64,000 nt of DNA from Gemmataceae bacterium (GTDB taxonomy: Bacteria > Planctomycetota > Planctomycetia > Gemmatales > Gemmataceae), in NCBI GenBank assembly GCA_022842245.1, contig JALHPZ010000004.1, positions 186,001 to 250,000 of the forward strand, written 5' to 3'. The notes beneath the pieces are model-generated. The model was not told the DNA's origin and searched no databases. It was given only the letters and a program-made list of their open reading frames with translations. Below are positions 28,642-35,798 of the stretch, in pieces. The position numbers and the translations under genes were made by a program. The number at the start of each line of letters is the position of its first letter. The stretch's first letter is position 1.

Positions 28642-29346
28642 TCACTTCGTTATCGGTTCGATCCGTTCCAAAACGCGCGATACTTGCATGGGGTTCCACG
28701 GCTTGCCGCGGCGCGTCGTGTGGCCGTCCGCGTTCAGCCTCTCCGCGATGCCGGCCAGCGTCTGCCCGGCCGTTCGCATTTCCACGATCAGCGGGCGAAG
28801 ATCCGCGTAGGCTTCCTCAAACTTCTCGGCTCGGACTTCGACGGCCACGGATCGCGCTTTCGCCAGCGCGTCCAAGCGAGTCGATTCTCTTCCGTCCCAA
28901 TGGCCGGGCCTGGCCGATCCAAGCTTCACGCCGCGGGCCTTGGCCGCGGCCAGCGCGACCTTCGTTCGGTCGCTGATCGCCTTTGCCTCGGCCTCGGCAA
29001 CCGCGGCCAGGATGTGCAACGTCAACCGGTTCGCCGCGGGATTGTCGCATGCCACGAAGTCGGCTTGGGAATTCATCACGCGGGCGAGGAACTCGACGTC
29101 GCGGGCCAGCCGATCCAGCTTGGCCACGGCCAGCGTTCCCTTGCTCCGTCGGGCGTGAGCCAAAGCCTTCGCCAGTTCGGGCCGATCCGACTTCCGCCCG
29201 CTCTCGACTTCCAAGTAACGGGCCACGATCGGCTTGCCGACCTGATTGGCGAACGTTTCAATCGCGGCCGCTTGCCCTTCCAGCCCCAGACCCGATTCGC
29301 CCTGCCGCTTGGTGCTAACCCGGAAATAGGCGACGATGCCGGCCAT
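28642..29346 (-). CDS. Serine recombinase (resolvase family)
   Basis: A 234-residue small serine recombinase. The catalytic N-terminal domain has YFRVSTKRQGESGLGLEGQ, with the nucleophile Ser in RVST, and AVAKLDRLARDVEF. A C-terminal HTH region (QTLAGIAERLNADGHTTRRGKPW) binds DNA. ATG 29346 follows a strong GGGGGGAG ribosome-binding site. A good sigma-70-type promoter lies 41 bases upstream. It could resolve dimers of the excised element or act in inversion. It lies 24 bases upstream of int. Confidence 0.9.
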   Translation of the reverse strand: MAGIVAYFRVSTKRQGESGLGLEGQAAAIETFANQVGKPIVARYLEVESGRKSDRPELAKALAHARRSKGTLAVAKLDRLARDVEFLARVMNSQADFVACDNPAANRLTLHILAAVAEAEAKAISDRTKVALAAAKARGVKLGSARPGHWDGRESTRLDALAKARSVAVEVRAEKFEEAYADLRPLIVEMRTAGQTLAGIAERLNADGHTTRRGKPWNPMQVSRVLERIEPITK

Positions 29347-29386
29347 GATCTTCTCCCCCCGTAGGTGCTTCGTCTCAACTAGGGAT

Positions 29387-29415
29387 ATAATAACATTACT
29401 GTAGACGTTCGTCAA
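29387..29415 (-). promoter_or_regulatory. Sigma-70-type promoter for the serine recombinase
   Basis: On the minus strand, TTGACG (29410-29415) and TATTAT (29387-29392) are separated by exactly 17 bases. Each matches consensus at five of six positions. The promoter lies 41 bases before the recombinase ATG, in an AT-rich stretch unlike the GC-rich surroundings. Confidence 0.75.
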
Positions 29416-29423
29416 CTAGGTAG

Positions 29424-29627
29424 TTATTTCGATTTCCGGCTACGGAGCTTCAGGAATCGTTCCAGCGCGTCGGCCCGTTCGCGGGCAAAGTCGCGATCCG
29501 CCTTCGGAACTTTCCGGTTATCGCTGTCGGCACGCAACATCGCGATAAATGCGCGTTGATCTTCACGGGCCAACTGTCCCAGTCGCTCCGCTTCCTCACG
29601 GAATTCGAGTTCCTGTTCGGGTGTCAT
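29424..29627 (-). CDS. Small charged helical protein, unknown
   Basis: A 67-residue protein from ATG 29627, chosen for its GAGGA ribosome-binding site. A TTG at 29675 that overlaps the primase stop (TTGA) is an alternative start giving 83 residues. It is highly charged and helical (PEQELEFREEAERLGQLARE, ERADALERFLKLRSRKSK). It follows the primase-helicase gene and may be made from the same transcript. No family recognised. Confidence 0.55.
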   Translation of the reverse strand: MTPEQELEFREEAERLGQLAREDQRAFIAMLRADSDNRKVPKADRDFARERADALERFLKLRSRKSK

Positions 29628-29671
29628 GGTGTCGTCCTCGATTTCGAGATACTTTGCCCTTCCTGGCCGGT

Positions 29672-32092
29672 TCAATCGGGCAAACCGTGGGAGTCCGGGA
29701 AGAGTCGACCATTGCTTGAAGTTCGTGGCGCGAACTTCGATTCAGAATCGACTACGGTGTCTACGTCTACGGTATTCGCGCTTTCAGGAGGGTTTTCGGC
29801 ATTAGCGTAGACAGTTGACGCCGTAGACAAACGGAATCGTCGTGTCGGTTGGCCGCGCTGTCCGGTCGGTGTGGATACCCAGCCACCGCGACCAGCCTTG
29901 ACCAGTTCCTCCAAGGCCGTTTCCGCCGTACCGGGTTCCTTTAGCCATCGGCAGCCCTGTTGCGCTTCGCGTGCCGTCACCGTTCCACCCTTGCGGGCGA
30001 CCCACTCGACCAGCCGGCGTTGTTCGCGGGCCTTGTCGTTTTCGTCGAGCATCCCATACACGCGCCGCGCTTCTCGCTTGAACCATTCGGTCAACACGAT
30101 TCCTGCTTTCATGCTGGCCGCATCCAACTCGTCTTCCTTCGTCAAAGTGGAATCGCCTGCTGCCCATCGCGTGAAATGGATGACCAAAGCCAACCGGGCC
30201 GGATACTCTTCCAACTTTGACCAGGCTGCCGACAAATCGCCCATCAAATCAACTTGTTCCACGGCATGTGCTTCGTAATAGGCGATCCAGACTTCTTTCG
30301 CGCTTGTATCCATTCGAACGAGTTCGGCGCGCGGTTCGCCGTCGTCGCCTTCGGTCGGTTGCAGTTCGTACAGCCGGTCGAACAGCATTGCCAACTCCTT
30401 TTCCTGATTCGGATCGATGTCGGCCTCAGTCCACTTCTTCGTCAGGCGCGGCGGGCAGGACAGCAGCAACCGAGCGGCCAGGCCGGATTCCCGGTGTTCG
30501 GTTCCTAGCGCGCGTTGCAGGATGCCGGGCTGAATCCCGCCGGTCACGCACACTACCGCTTGCGGTACGTCAATCATCCGCGGCGTCCCGGTCTTGCGGT
30601 CCACAGTGATACTCTCGGCGTTGAACATCGATAGCCAGTTGGCCGCGTCCGCGCCGGTCTTCCCTTTACCGGCGTAGCGGTCGAAAGATCCGATCCAACC
30701 AGCTAGCTCGTCGCGGGCCAGGAGCAGCCCGCGCGGATTCGACATCAGGAGCGGGGCCAGCGCCTCGACGGTCGTATCCGAGACGATGTACCGTTCGGCG
30801 TGTGGCGCGTCCGGCTTCGCAGGGGGTTCCTCGGTCGCATCCTTCGTCTGCTTCCAGGCCGCGAATTCCATCTCCCAGCGGGCCAAGTCCGCTTCGTGCT
30901 GCTTCATCTCCTCGGTGTGGCGTTCCAGCGCCTTCCGCTGGCGCTCGCGGGCCGGCCGCATGACCAGCTTGAAGGCCGGCGTCTTCGCCGTGCCGCTCTC
31001 GCCCACAATCGCCGCCCACAGGATCGGCGGGGCGGACCAGCCACGCTTCAACTCCAGCCGGCGGGTATTGCCGATGGCCGCCGCCAGCGCCACTAACAGC
31101 GGGAGCGCCAGATAAGATGGGTCGCAGCCGATACTTTTTGCCCCGGCCGCGACGAACCCGCGGACCGGTTGGGGTAGCGCGTCTACTGGGAACGGTTGGA
31201 AGTGTTCCGCGTCTTTAGCCGGCGGGTCGGGGGCTTCCGGTTCGACCGCTTCTGCCAGGGCTTCGACTTCCGCGCGCATCGCGTTGGGGTCCGCACCGTC
31301 GCCGTGGGCGTCGATCCAGTCCGCGATATCGCCTTTGTCGGGCAGATCGGGTAACTCAACCACCTTCACCACCGGGGCCGGGGTCAGCTTCGCCATGATG
31401 CCGGCCACGGTCCAGGCGTACTTCCGGCCGGGGGCGTCGTTGTCGGGCAGAATCCAGACTTCCTTCCCGGCCAATGGCCGCCAGTCGGTCTTGGTCGCCG
31501 CTTGCGATCCGCCGGCCGATGTTGTCGCGGTGAAGCCCAGCGCATGGGCCGCGTCTGCCGCCTTCTCGCCCTCGGTCACGATTACGCGGGTCGCCGCCCC
31601 AAGGTCAGGCAGCGCGTAGAGCGGGCGTGGGTCGGGCATCGCGCCGATGTGCCATCCGTCGGCGTGCCGTGCCACGGGTCGAATATCTTTCTTACCGTCG
31701 CGGCCGTCCCAGCGTACCACCAGCCCGACCGTGTTACCGGCCGCGTCGTGGTACGTCCAAAGCGCCGACCGCTTCCCGTGCTGACGCTTCAGTTCGGCCA
31801 AAGCCGCGTTCAGGGTGGGGAAGGTCTTCGGGTCCGACTTCGGCTTGTCTTTCCGATTCGGGGCCGGGCCACCGCGATCGGGCATCAGGTCGCGGACGGT
31901 CAACCCCAGCGCCGACGTGACGGCTTCGACGGTACAACCCGCGTGGCATCTCACAAGCGCCCGGCCGTCGTTACCCTCGGATACGCTCAGGCTGGCGCGT
32001 TGGTCCTCATGGGCCGGACACCGTGCCGACCAGCCGTTGCCGGCCTTCAGCGCGCCCGGCAGTTTCTCTATCAGCACTTGAACGGGGGTCAT
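29672..32092 (-). CDS. Primase-helicase (CHC2-like zinc finger, TOPRIM, DUF3987)
   Basis: An 806-residue replication protein. The N-terminus has a zinc-binding primase finger (RCPAHEDQRASL, VRCHAGC). A TOPRIM domain follows (IVTEGEKAADAA, ILPDNDAPGRKY, with Glu and Asp-x-Asp metal residues). From about residue 290 a DUF3987 helicase-like ATPase domain has a P-loop-like GESGTAKT and a Walker B LLLARDE. Such proteins start replication of plasmids, phages and satellites. The ATG overlaps the stop of the HTH gene by four bases (ATGA), so the two are translationally coupled. Confidence 0.88.
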   Translation of the reverse strand: MTPVQVLIEKLPGALKAGNGWSARCPAHEDQRASLSVSEGNDGRALVRCHAGCTVEAVTSALGLTVRDLMPDRGGPAPNRKDKPKSDPKTFPTLNAALAELKRQHGKRSALWTYHDAAGNTVGLVVRWDGRDGKKDIRPVARHADGWHIGAMPDPRPLYALPDLGAATRVIVTEGEKAADAAHALGFTATTSAGGSQAATKTDWRPLAGKEVWILPDNDAPGRKYAWTVAGIMAKLTPAPVVKVVELPDLPDKGDIADWIDAHGDGADPNAMRAEVEALAEAVEPEAPDPPAKDAEHFQPFPVDALPQPVRGFVAAGAKSIGCDPSYLALPLLVALAAAIGNTRRLELKRGWSAPPILWAAIVGESGTAKTPAFKLVMRPARERQRKALERHTEEMKQHEADLARWEMEFAAWKQTKDATEEPPAKPDAPHAERYIVSDTTVEALAPLLMSNPRGLLLARDELAGWIGSFDRYAGKGKTGADAANWLSMFNAESITVDRKTGTPRMIDVPQAVVCVTGGIQPGILQRALGTEHRESGLAARLLLSCPPRLTKKWTEADIDPNQEKELAMLFDRLYELQPTEGDDGEPRAELVRMDTSAKEVWIAYYEAHAVEQVDLMGDLSAAWSKLEEYPARLALVIHFTRWAAGDSTLTKEDELDAASMKAGIVLTEWFKREARRVYGMLDENDKAREQRRLVEWVARKGGTVTAREAQQGCRWLKEPGTAETALEELVKAGRGGWVSTPTGQRGQPTRRFRLSTASTVYANAENPPESANTVDVDTVVDSESKFAPRTSSNGRLFPDSHGLPD

Positions 32093-32310
32093 TGCTCACC
32101 CCCTTCCTTCGCTGTCGTTTGCCGGGAGAGCCAGGCTTGTAGGTCGGCCACCGGGTACAGAACCGTGCGCCGCTTGCCGGTTCCAACCCGGACACAGGGG
32201 ATGAGCTTGTCGCGAGTCCAACCCCAGAGCGTTCGGGGCGAGACGCCCAGCATGCGCGCTGCGCCGCGGGGGCGCAGCGCCAGGGGCGGTTGGGTGTTGT
32301 CGGTCGTCAT
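32089..32310 (-). CDS. Small HTH DNA-binding protein (AlpA/excisionase type)
   Basis: A 73-residue protein with one MerR/AlpA-type winged-helix motif (RPRGAARMLGVSPRTLWGW, then KRRTVLYPVADLQAWL). Proteins of this size and type act as excisionases or as activators in integrated elements. It is coupled to the primase-helicase by an ATGA overlap, which suggests that it regulates or accompanies replication and excision. Confidence 0.85.
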   Translation of the reverse strand: MTTDNTQPPLALRPRGAARMLGVSPRTLWGWTRDKLIPCVRVGTGKRRTVLYPVADLQAWLSRQTTAKEGGEQ

Positions 32311-32454
32311 GTTCGCCGTCCACCGGGTCGCGGTCCGCGAACTGCGGTCCGCATAACCGTTGGCGCAGCGTTCGGTTGCCAGATGCCGAACAGTCGAAGA
32401 GTCGCGGGGAAATGACAGGAAAAACAGGCAATCGCGGGGTGAAGAATTTTTCGC

Positions 32455-32489
32455 AGGTGTTCGGCAACCTATACCGAATGATCGAACAC
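32455..32489. promoter_or_regulatory. Overlapping inverted repeats upstream of the HTH-primase operon
   Basis: GGTGTTCG (32455-32462) pairs with CGAACACC (32482-32489). An alternative stem TTCGG (32459-32463) with CCGAA (32473-32477) uses part of the same left arm. The two cannot form together. The site lies 145 bases before the HTH gene start. It may be an operator for a dimeric repressor or an attenuator. Confidence 0.45.
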
Positions 32490-32509
32490 CGGCGATCTAC
32501 TTTCGCCTA

Positions 32510-33280
32510 CTATAGGTCGTCCCCGCTGCCCTCATCGGCAGGCCGGTGGCCGTACAGGTTGTGCGGAGCGAACTCATTGTTTAGGAGTTTCAGCGATGTT
32601 ACCAGATTGACCGCATCTCGACAGAGCACCTTGTACTTCGAGTGACCCTGGAACGCGTTGTTGAAGAACTCAGAAGCGGTCGAATGGGACACGCCGGCCG
32701 CCTTCGCCAGTCTGTTGTTACCGATGGGTTCCAGGTGCAGGCAACTACCGTCGGCGTACTGGTGGTGCTTTGTCAGTGCCGCGATGAGTTTCGCCCGGCC
32801 CTCTCCTCGTTCAGTGCTTCGCTTCGGGGCTGGCTCTTGCGCGACGGCCGGAGTGGCGTCGCTTTTCATCTCAGCGACGACGCAGGAATACTTGCCTTCC
32901 AGTAGGTCGGCCACTTCGTTAAGAGTAAGCGCGTTTGCTTCTTCCAACGTACAGGGCTTGGCCCGGCAGACCTTTACTCGCAACTTGACCACATTGGCGG
33001 AGGTCAAGCCGTCGCTGTTGTCCAACTCCTCGCACAAAAGTTGAATTCGACCTTTACCCGGTGCACTCACGATAACAATTGAAACTCTTTGATTGTGGCG
33101 ATAGTCCTGAATCCTAGCGAGAGTTTCTGGACTGTTGACGTCATATGTCTGTTTTCGCTCTGGCGTTGATTGGCGCGCAAGAATCTGTTCATAGACGCGC
33201 AAGACATAGATGAAATGTTCGAGCGTGAAAGGTTCACGCCAATAGCCGTCCCTTTTGTAATCAAAAGAATTATCTGCCAT
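32510..33280 (-). CDS. Element-borne protein of unknown function with HTH-like C-terminus
   Basis: A 256-residue protein from ATG 33280 (MADNSFDYKRDGYW). The N-terminal half is alpha/beta with no recognised motif. A Pro/Lys-rich linker (PAPKRSTERGEG) leads to a C-terminal region with a helix-turn-helix look (NRLAKAAGVSHSTASEFFNNAF). This suggests DNA binding, perhaps as a replication or copy-control protein. It lies upstream of the HTH-primase pair on the same strand. Confidence 0.65.
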   Translation of the reverse strand: MADNSFDYKRDGYWREPFTLEHFIYVLRVYEQILARQSTPERKQTYDVNSPETLARIQDYRHNQRVSIVIVSAPGKGRIQLLCEELDNSDGLTSANVVKLRVKVCRAKPCTLEEANALTLNEVADLLEGKYSCVVAEMKSDATPAVAQEPAPKRSTERGEGRAKLIAALTKHHQYADGSCLHLEPIGNNRLAKAAGVSHSTASEFFNNAFQGHSKYKVLCRDAVNLVTSLKLLNNEFAPHNLYGHRPADEGSGDDL

Positions 33281-33615
33281 GACGCCGATGCCTGTTTCGG
33301 CGGGGCCTTGTGAAGAAAAGCGGGGGAAGCCCGGCAAGGCTTTCCGGGGGTTCGGATGATCGGTCCTATCCCCCGCTTATGAATGATATACGTCAGCTTC
33401 GATTCGGGAGGTATTCAACCGTTCGACCGGTCCCCGGCAGGCAGCTCGCGCCTCCGTAACGTTTGAGGTAGCCTTAGAAGAGGGATCTTTGTCAGGGTCT
33501 CACTCATTGTCTATCAGTGGCGATTTACATACTTCCTTCGGTGCATTCTCTCCCATCTCATCGCGTCATCGGCATGGTTTTTCAGCCGTGCGAAATACCG
33601 CGCGGTCTGATACGC
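33281..33615. other. Non-coding stretch within the element, with structured inverted repeats
   Basis: No gene is supported here. A 9-bp inverted repeat AGCGGGGGA (33319-33327) with TCCCCCGCT (33369-33377) encloses a smaller stem (CCCGG with CCGGG). The stretch sits upstream of the leftward gene 32510-33280, so it may hold that operon's promoter or a replication-related site. No tandem iterons were recognised. Confidence 0.4.
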
Positions 33616-34083
33616 TTACTGGCAGCTTCGATAGGTCAGGTTGTGGCACTTGCGGCAGCCGAAGTATTTCGCTCCAGGGGGTAGGTACAGCTTACCCGCC
33701 CGTCGGTTGCAAGCAACGCCGCGCACCCACAGCGGGCAGATGAACCACCAGCGACGGCCATTGAATTGCGTCGGCGTCGCTTCCAAGCGAACGGGGATGA
33801 TTACGTCGACCTTGTTGGCCCTGCGGTAATGCAGGTGGACGGTCGGGGGATCTTCGTTGATCCTGAAGTAGCCGACGCTCGACGTGATGCCACTCCTCGT
33901 CCGTGTCCAGGAGAGCGTACCTGCCGCGCCGGCGCACAGCCGCTTGCGCAGGTCTTTCATGCCGACGACAAGGCATTCCTCGACGGTATCTTTCTTCCCC
34001 CGCCAGCGCCACCATTTGTCACTACCTATGCCGCCCACTGCGCAGCCCCCAACTGGGATTTTGCCAAAATCAACTGGGCTCAT
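33616..34083 (-). CDS. Zinc-ribbon-like element protein, unknown
   Basis: A 155-residue protein. The C-terminal part matches a common family in mobile regions: RRWWFICP, then GKLYLPPGAKYFGCRKCHNLTYRS. The second Cys pair (CRKC) is intact. The first knuckle seems degenerate (CPLWVRGVAC, with the expected CxxC spacing lost). It ends shortly after LTYRSCQ and may be slightly truncated. It probably binds zinc and perhaps nucleic acid; the function is unknown. Confidence 0.55.
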   Translation of the reverse strand: MSPVDFGKIPVGGCAVGGIGSDKWWRWRGKKDTVEECLVVGMKDLRKRLCAGAAGTLSWTRTRSGITSSVGYFRINEDPPTVHLHYRRANKVDVIIPVRLEATPTQFNGRRWWFICPLWVRGVACNRRAGKLYLPPGAKYFGCRKCHNLTYRSCQ

Positions 34084-34321
34084 GTATTACCAGTATACTG
34101 AATTCCACCTATCGCCGATTCCTAGACGATTTGCCTTTCGCCGGGGTAGCTGTCGTAAACGTGCCGTCCACGGTATTCGCATTTGTGCTGGTCAAGTTGT
34201 GGGACAAAGCCAGTCGAACCCGGCGCGGCAGAGAGATTCCAGCGTAGGGGGGAGGAGGGTGGCGCGCCGCGAAGGGACCGTCGTCACGCCGTAGGACCAG
34301 TTCGGTGGCATCGCGCCTCCA

Positions 34322-35005
34322 TCATTTTCTGAGTTCCGCTTCCACCGTCTTCGCCGACTCCTCCAGCGTCTTCGCGAGTTTCAGGAACTCGTCGTGCGCC
34401 AGCTTGATGTTCGCGAAGTCGAGACGGTCGTCCATCCACCGATCCGCCGCGCGCTCCGCGCTGTTCGCGTTCCGATCCATCTCGCGCACGGCCGACCACG
34501 CGGCGGCGTAGTGTCGGGGCATCCCGGTCGGGTAGGAGACGGCGGAAAACGCGACGCGAGCCGACTGCGCGCGCTTCTTGGCGGTGTCCTTCGTCGGGTA
34601 GGTGTTGAGGATGTTGGCCAGCGCCCGCGCCTCGTTCACCGCCGCCTTTAACTTCTGCTGGTACTCATAGTCCTCAGGGGCGAACACGGACGCGAGCGGA
34701 GGTGTCACTCCGATCCGCGTGACGCGCCCCGCGATGAACCCGAAACAGAACACCCCGGCCAGTTGGATGATGAACCACGTCGTGCGCATGCCCGTCCCTC
34801 CGGTTCGTCTTTCAGGAGTACGGGGATGCACCACAACCAACGGAGCTTCGGACAACGGAGCTTCGGAATCTTCGTTTGCTTCATACACAGCGTTAGGAAT
34901 TAGTAGCTCGGTTTTGCACTTTGGGCATTTCGACGTTCGGCCCGCAGATTTGTCCGGCGCGCTCAACTTCATGGCACAGTGAGGACAGACGACAGAGATC
35001 GGCAT
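34322..35005 (-). CDS. Zinc-ribbon membrane protein, unknown
   Basis: A 227-residue protein. An N-terminal zinc ribbon (CPHCAMKLSAP and CPKCKTELLIP) is followed by an acidic linker. One membrane segment (TTWFIIQLAGVFCFGFIAG, about residues 75-93) leads to a helical C-terminal domain (KLKAAVNEARALANILNTYP and the tail). This layout is frequent in Planctomycetota. It may be cargo of the element near its right end. Confidence 0.65.
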   Translation of the reverse strand: MPISVVCPHCAMKLSAPDKSAGRTSKCPKCKTELLIPNAVYEANEDSEAPLSEAPLVVVHPRTPERRTGGTGMRTTWFIIQLAGVFCFGFIAGRVTRIGVTPPLASVFAPEDYEYQQKLKAAVNEARALANILNTYPTKDTAKKRAQSARVAFSAVSYPTGMPRHYAAAWSAVREMDRNANSAERAADRWMDDRLDFANIKLAHDEFLKLAKTLEESAKTVEAELRK

Positions 35006-35161
35006 ATCTGCGCCCTCTGGAAGTTCAGGGTTTAAGCTACTCGCAAGTTCATTTGGTAGCTACAAGAAACCGATCTCGAACGGCTCCTGCGCAACCGCGA
35101 TTTCCCTCCTGCATCCGCTTGTTCAGTAGACGTAGACGGCGTAGACGCTCCCGAACGCGAT

Positions 35162-35352
35162 TCACACGCCCGCAGCCCGCACCATCGCCAAGATGCCGGC
35201 CTTGATCGGTTCCGGCAGTGTCGACCAAGCGTCTATGAGCGAAGCCAAGCAGGGTTCGATCGTCGCAAGTGCGCCGGATTCTGCGCCGCCTTGCGTTGAG
35301 TGTGCCGGTTTTCCAGTGAAATTCGATGGGTGTTCAAATCCTATCGCCGCAA
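35162..35352 (-). other. Orphan in-frame alternative C-terminal tail for the integrase
   Basis: In the frame that matches the integrase frame at the att core, this stretch reads AAIGFE and then 56 residues to a TGA at 35162-35164, including GGAESGAL and IDAWSTLPEPIKAGILAMVRAAG. It has no start of its own in the integrated state. On excision it would be joined to int. A 22-bp identity with the int coding region (27420-27441 and 35269-35290) encodes GGAESGA in both places. It could instead be a remnant of an older integrase. Confidence 0.6.
35332..35352 (+). repeat. attR core: copy of the tRNA 3' end
   Basis: A 21-bp exact copy of 27264-27284 that marks the right end of the element. A CTTTTT run follows at once and was probably next to the tRNA before insertion. 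Confidence 0.9.
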
Positions 35353-35378
35353 CTTTTTCGGTAGACATTACAATCGAG

Positions 35379-35410
35379 TGCCCTGAGTTGACTGACGTTG
35401 ACTCAGGGCA
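35379..35410. repeat. Perfect 10-bp inverted repeat just outside attR
   Basis: TGCCCTGAGT (35379-35388) and ACTCAGGGCA (35401-35410) flank a 12-base loop, 26 bases beyond the att core. It may be the original terminator region of the tRNA gene or an operator. No long T-run follows. Confidence 0.55.
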
Positions 35411-35798
35411 TTATTCGTTGACATCTCCAGCGATTTTGAGCGTTTCCGCTACGGAATCTCATAGAAGTCGTGCCCGGTGCCGCCGCGCTCTCAAATCCAC
35501 GGCACTCAATCAATTGCAACGACCGGTGCAACGACAAATTACCACTGGGAAATCTAGTAACCACGACGAAGTCCAGAAACAACACCTCGGCGATACCAGC
35601 GATCGCTCCTTCCCGCGCGAGGGTGAACCGCATGGGTCGGAGGGCCTCAAACCCGATCCGATCAGGGGGGGGTATATGCCTCACGGACCGCAAACTCCAT
35701 GAACCGTACACTCCCCGCGCCGCACTTCGCGGTGGTCGTCTTTTGGCCCGAAGAAATACCACTGGACGAGCGCGAGGCCACCCGCAGTCCTGATCCGT
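35411..35798. other. Non-coding stretch between attR and copA
   Basis: About 390 bases without a convincing gene. The short open frames here lack ribosome-binding sites and family resemblance. A run of eight G lies near 35670. It includes the sequence beyond the copA stop; no terminator with a T-tract was found. Confidence 0.4.

Larger units (their letters stand above)
27285..35352. mobile_element. Integrated element of about 8.1 kb in the initiator tRNA gene (satellite- or plasmid-like)
   Basis: The element is bounded by the 21-bp att core in the tRNA (27264-27284) and its copy at 35332-35352. All its recognisable genes read on the minus strand: tyrosine integrase next to attL, serine recombinase, a small gene, a CHC2-TOPRIM-DUF3987 primase-helicase, an HTH protein of AlpA/excisionase type, and unknown genes. 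No capsid, tail, relaxase or conjugation gene is seen. An integrase, AlpA-like regulator and primase without structural genes recall phage satellites, but an integrated plasmid is equally possible. The T-run directly after attR (CTTTTT) probably served the tRNA before insertion. Confidence 0.85.

Noticed and set aside
27285-35352. Prophage
   Set aside because: No capsid, portal, terminase or tail gene is present; only integration and replication functions were seen.
35403-35762. Minus-strand frame of 119 codons near attR
   Set aside because: No ribosome-binding site, no family resemblance and low coding character; left as non-coding.
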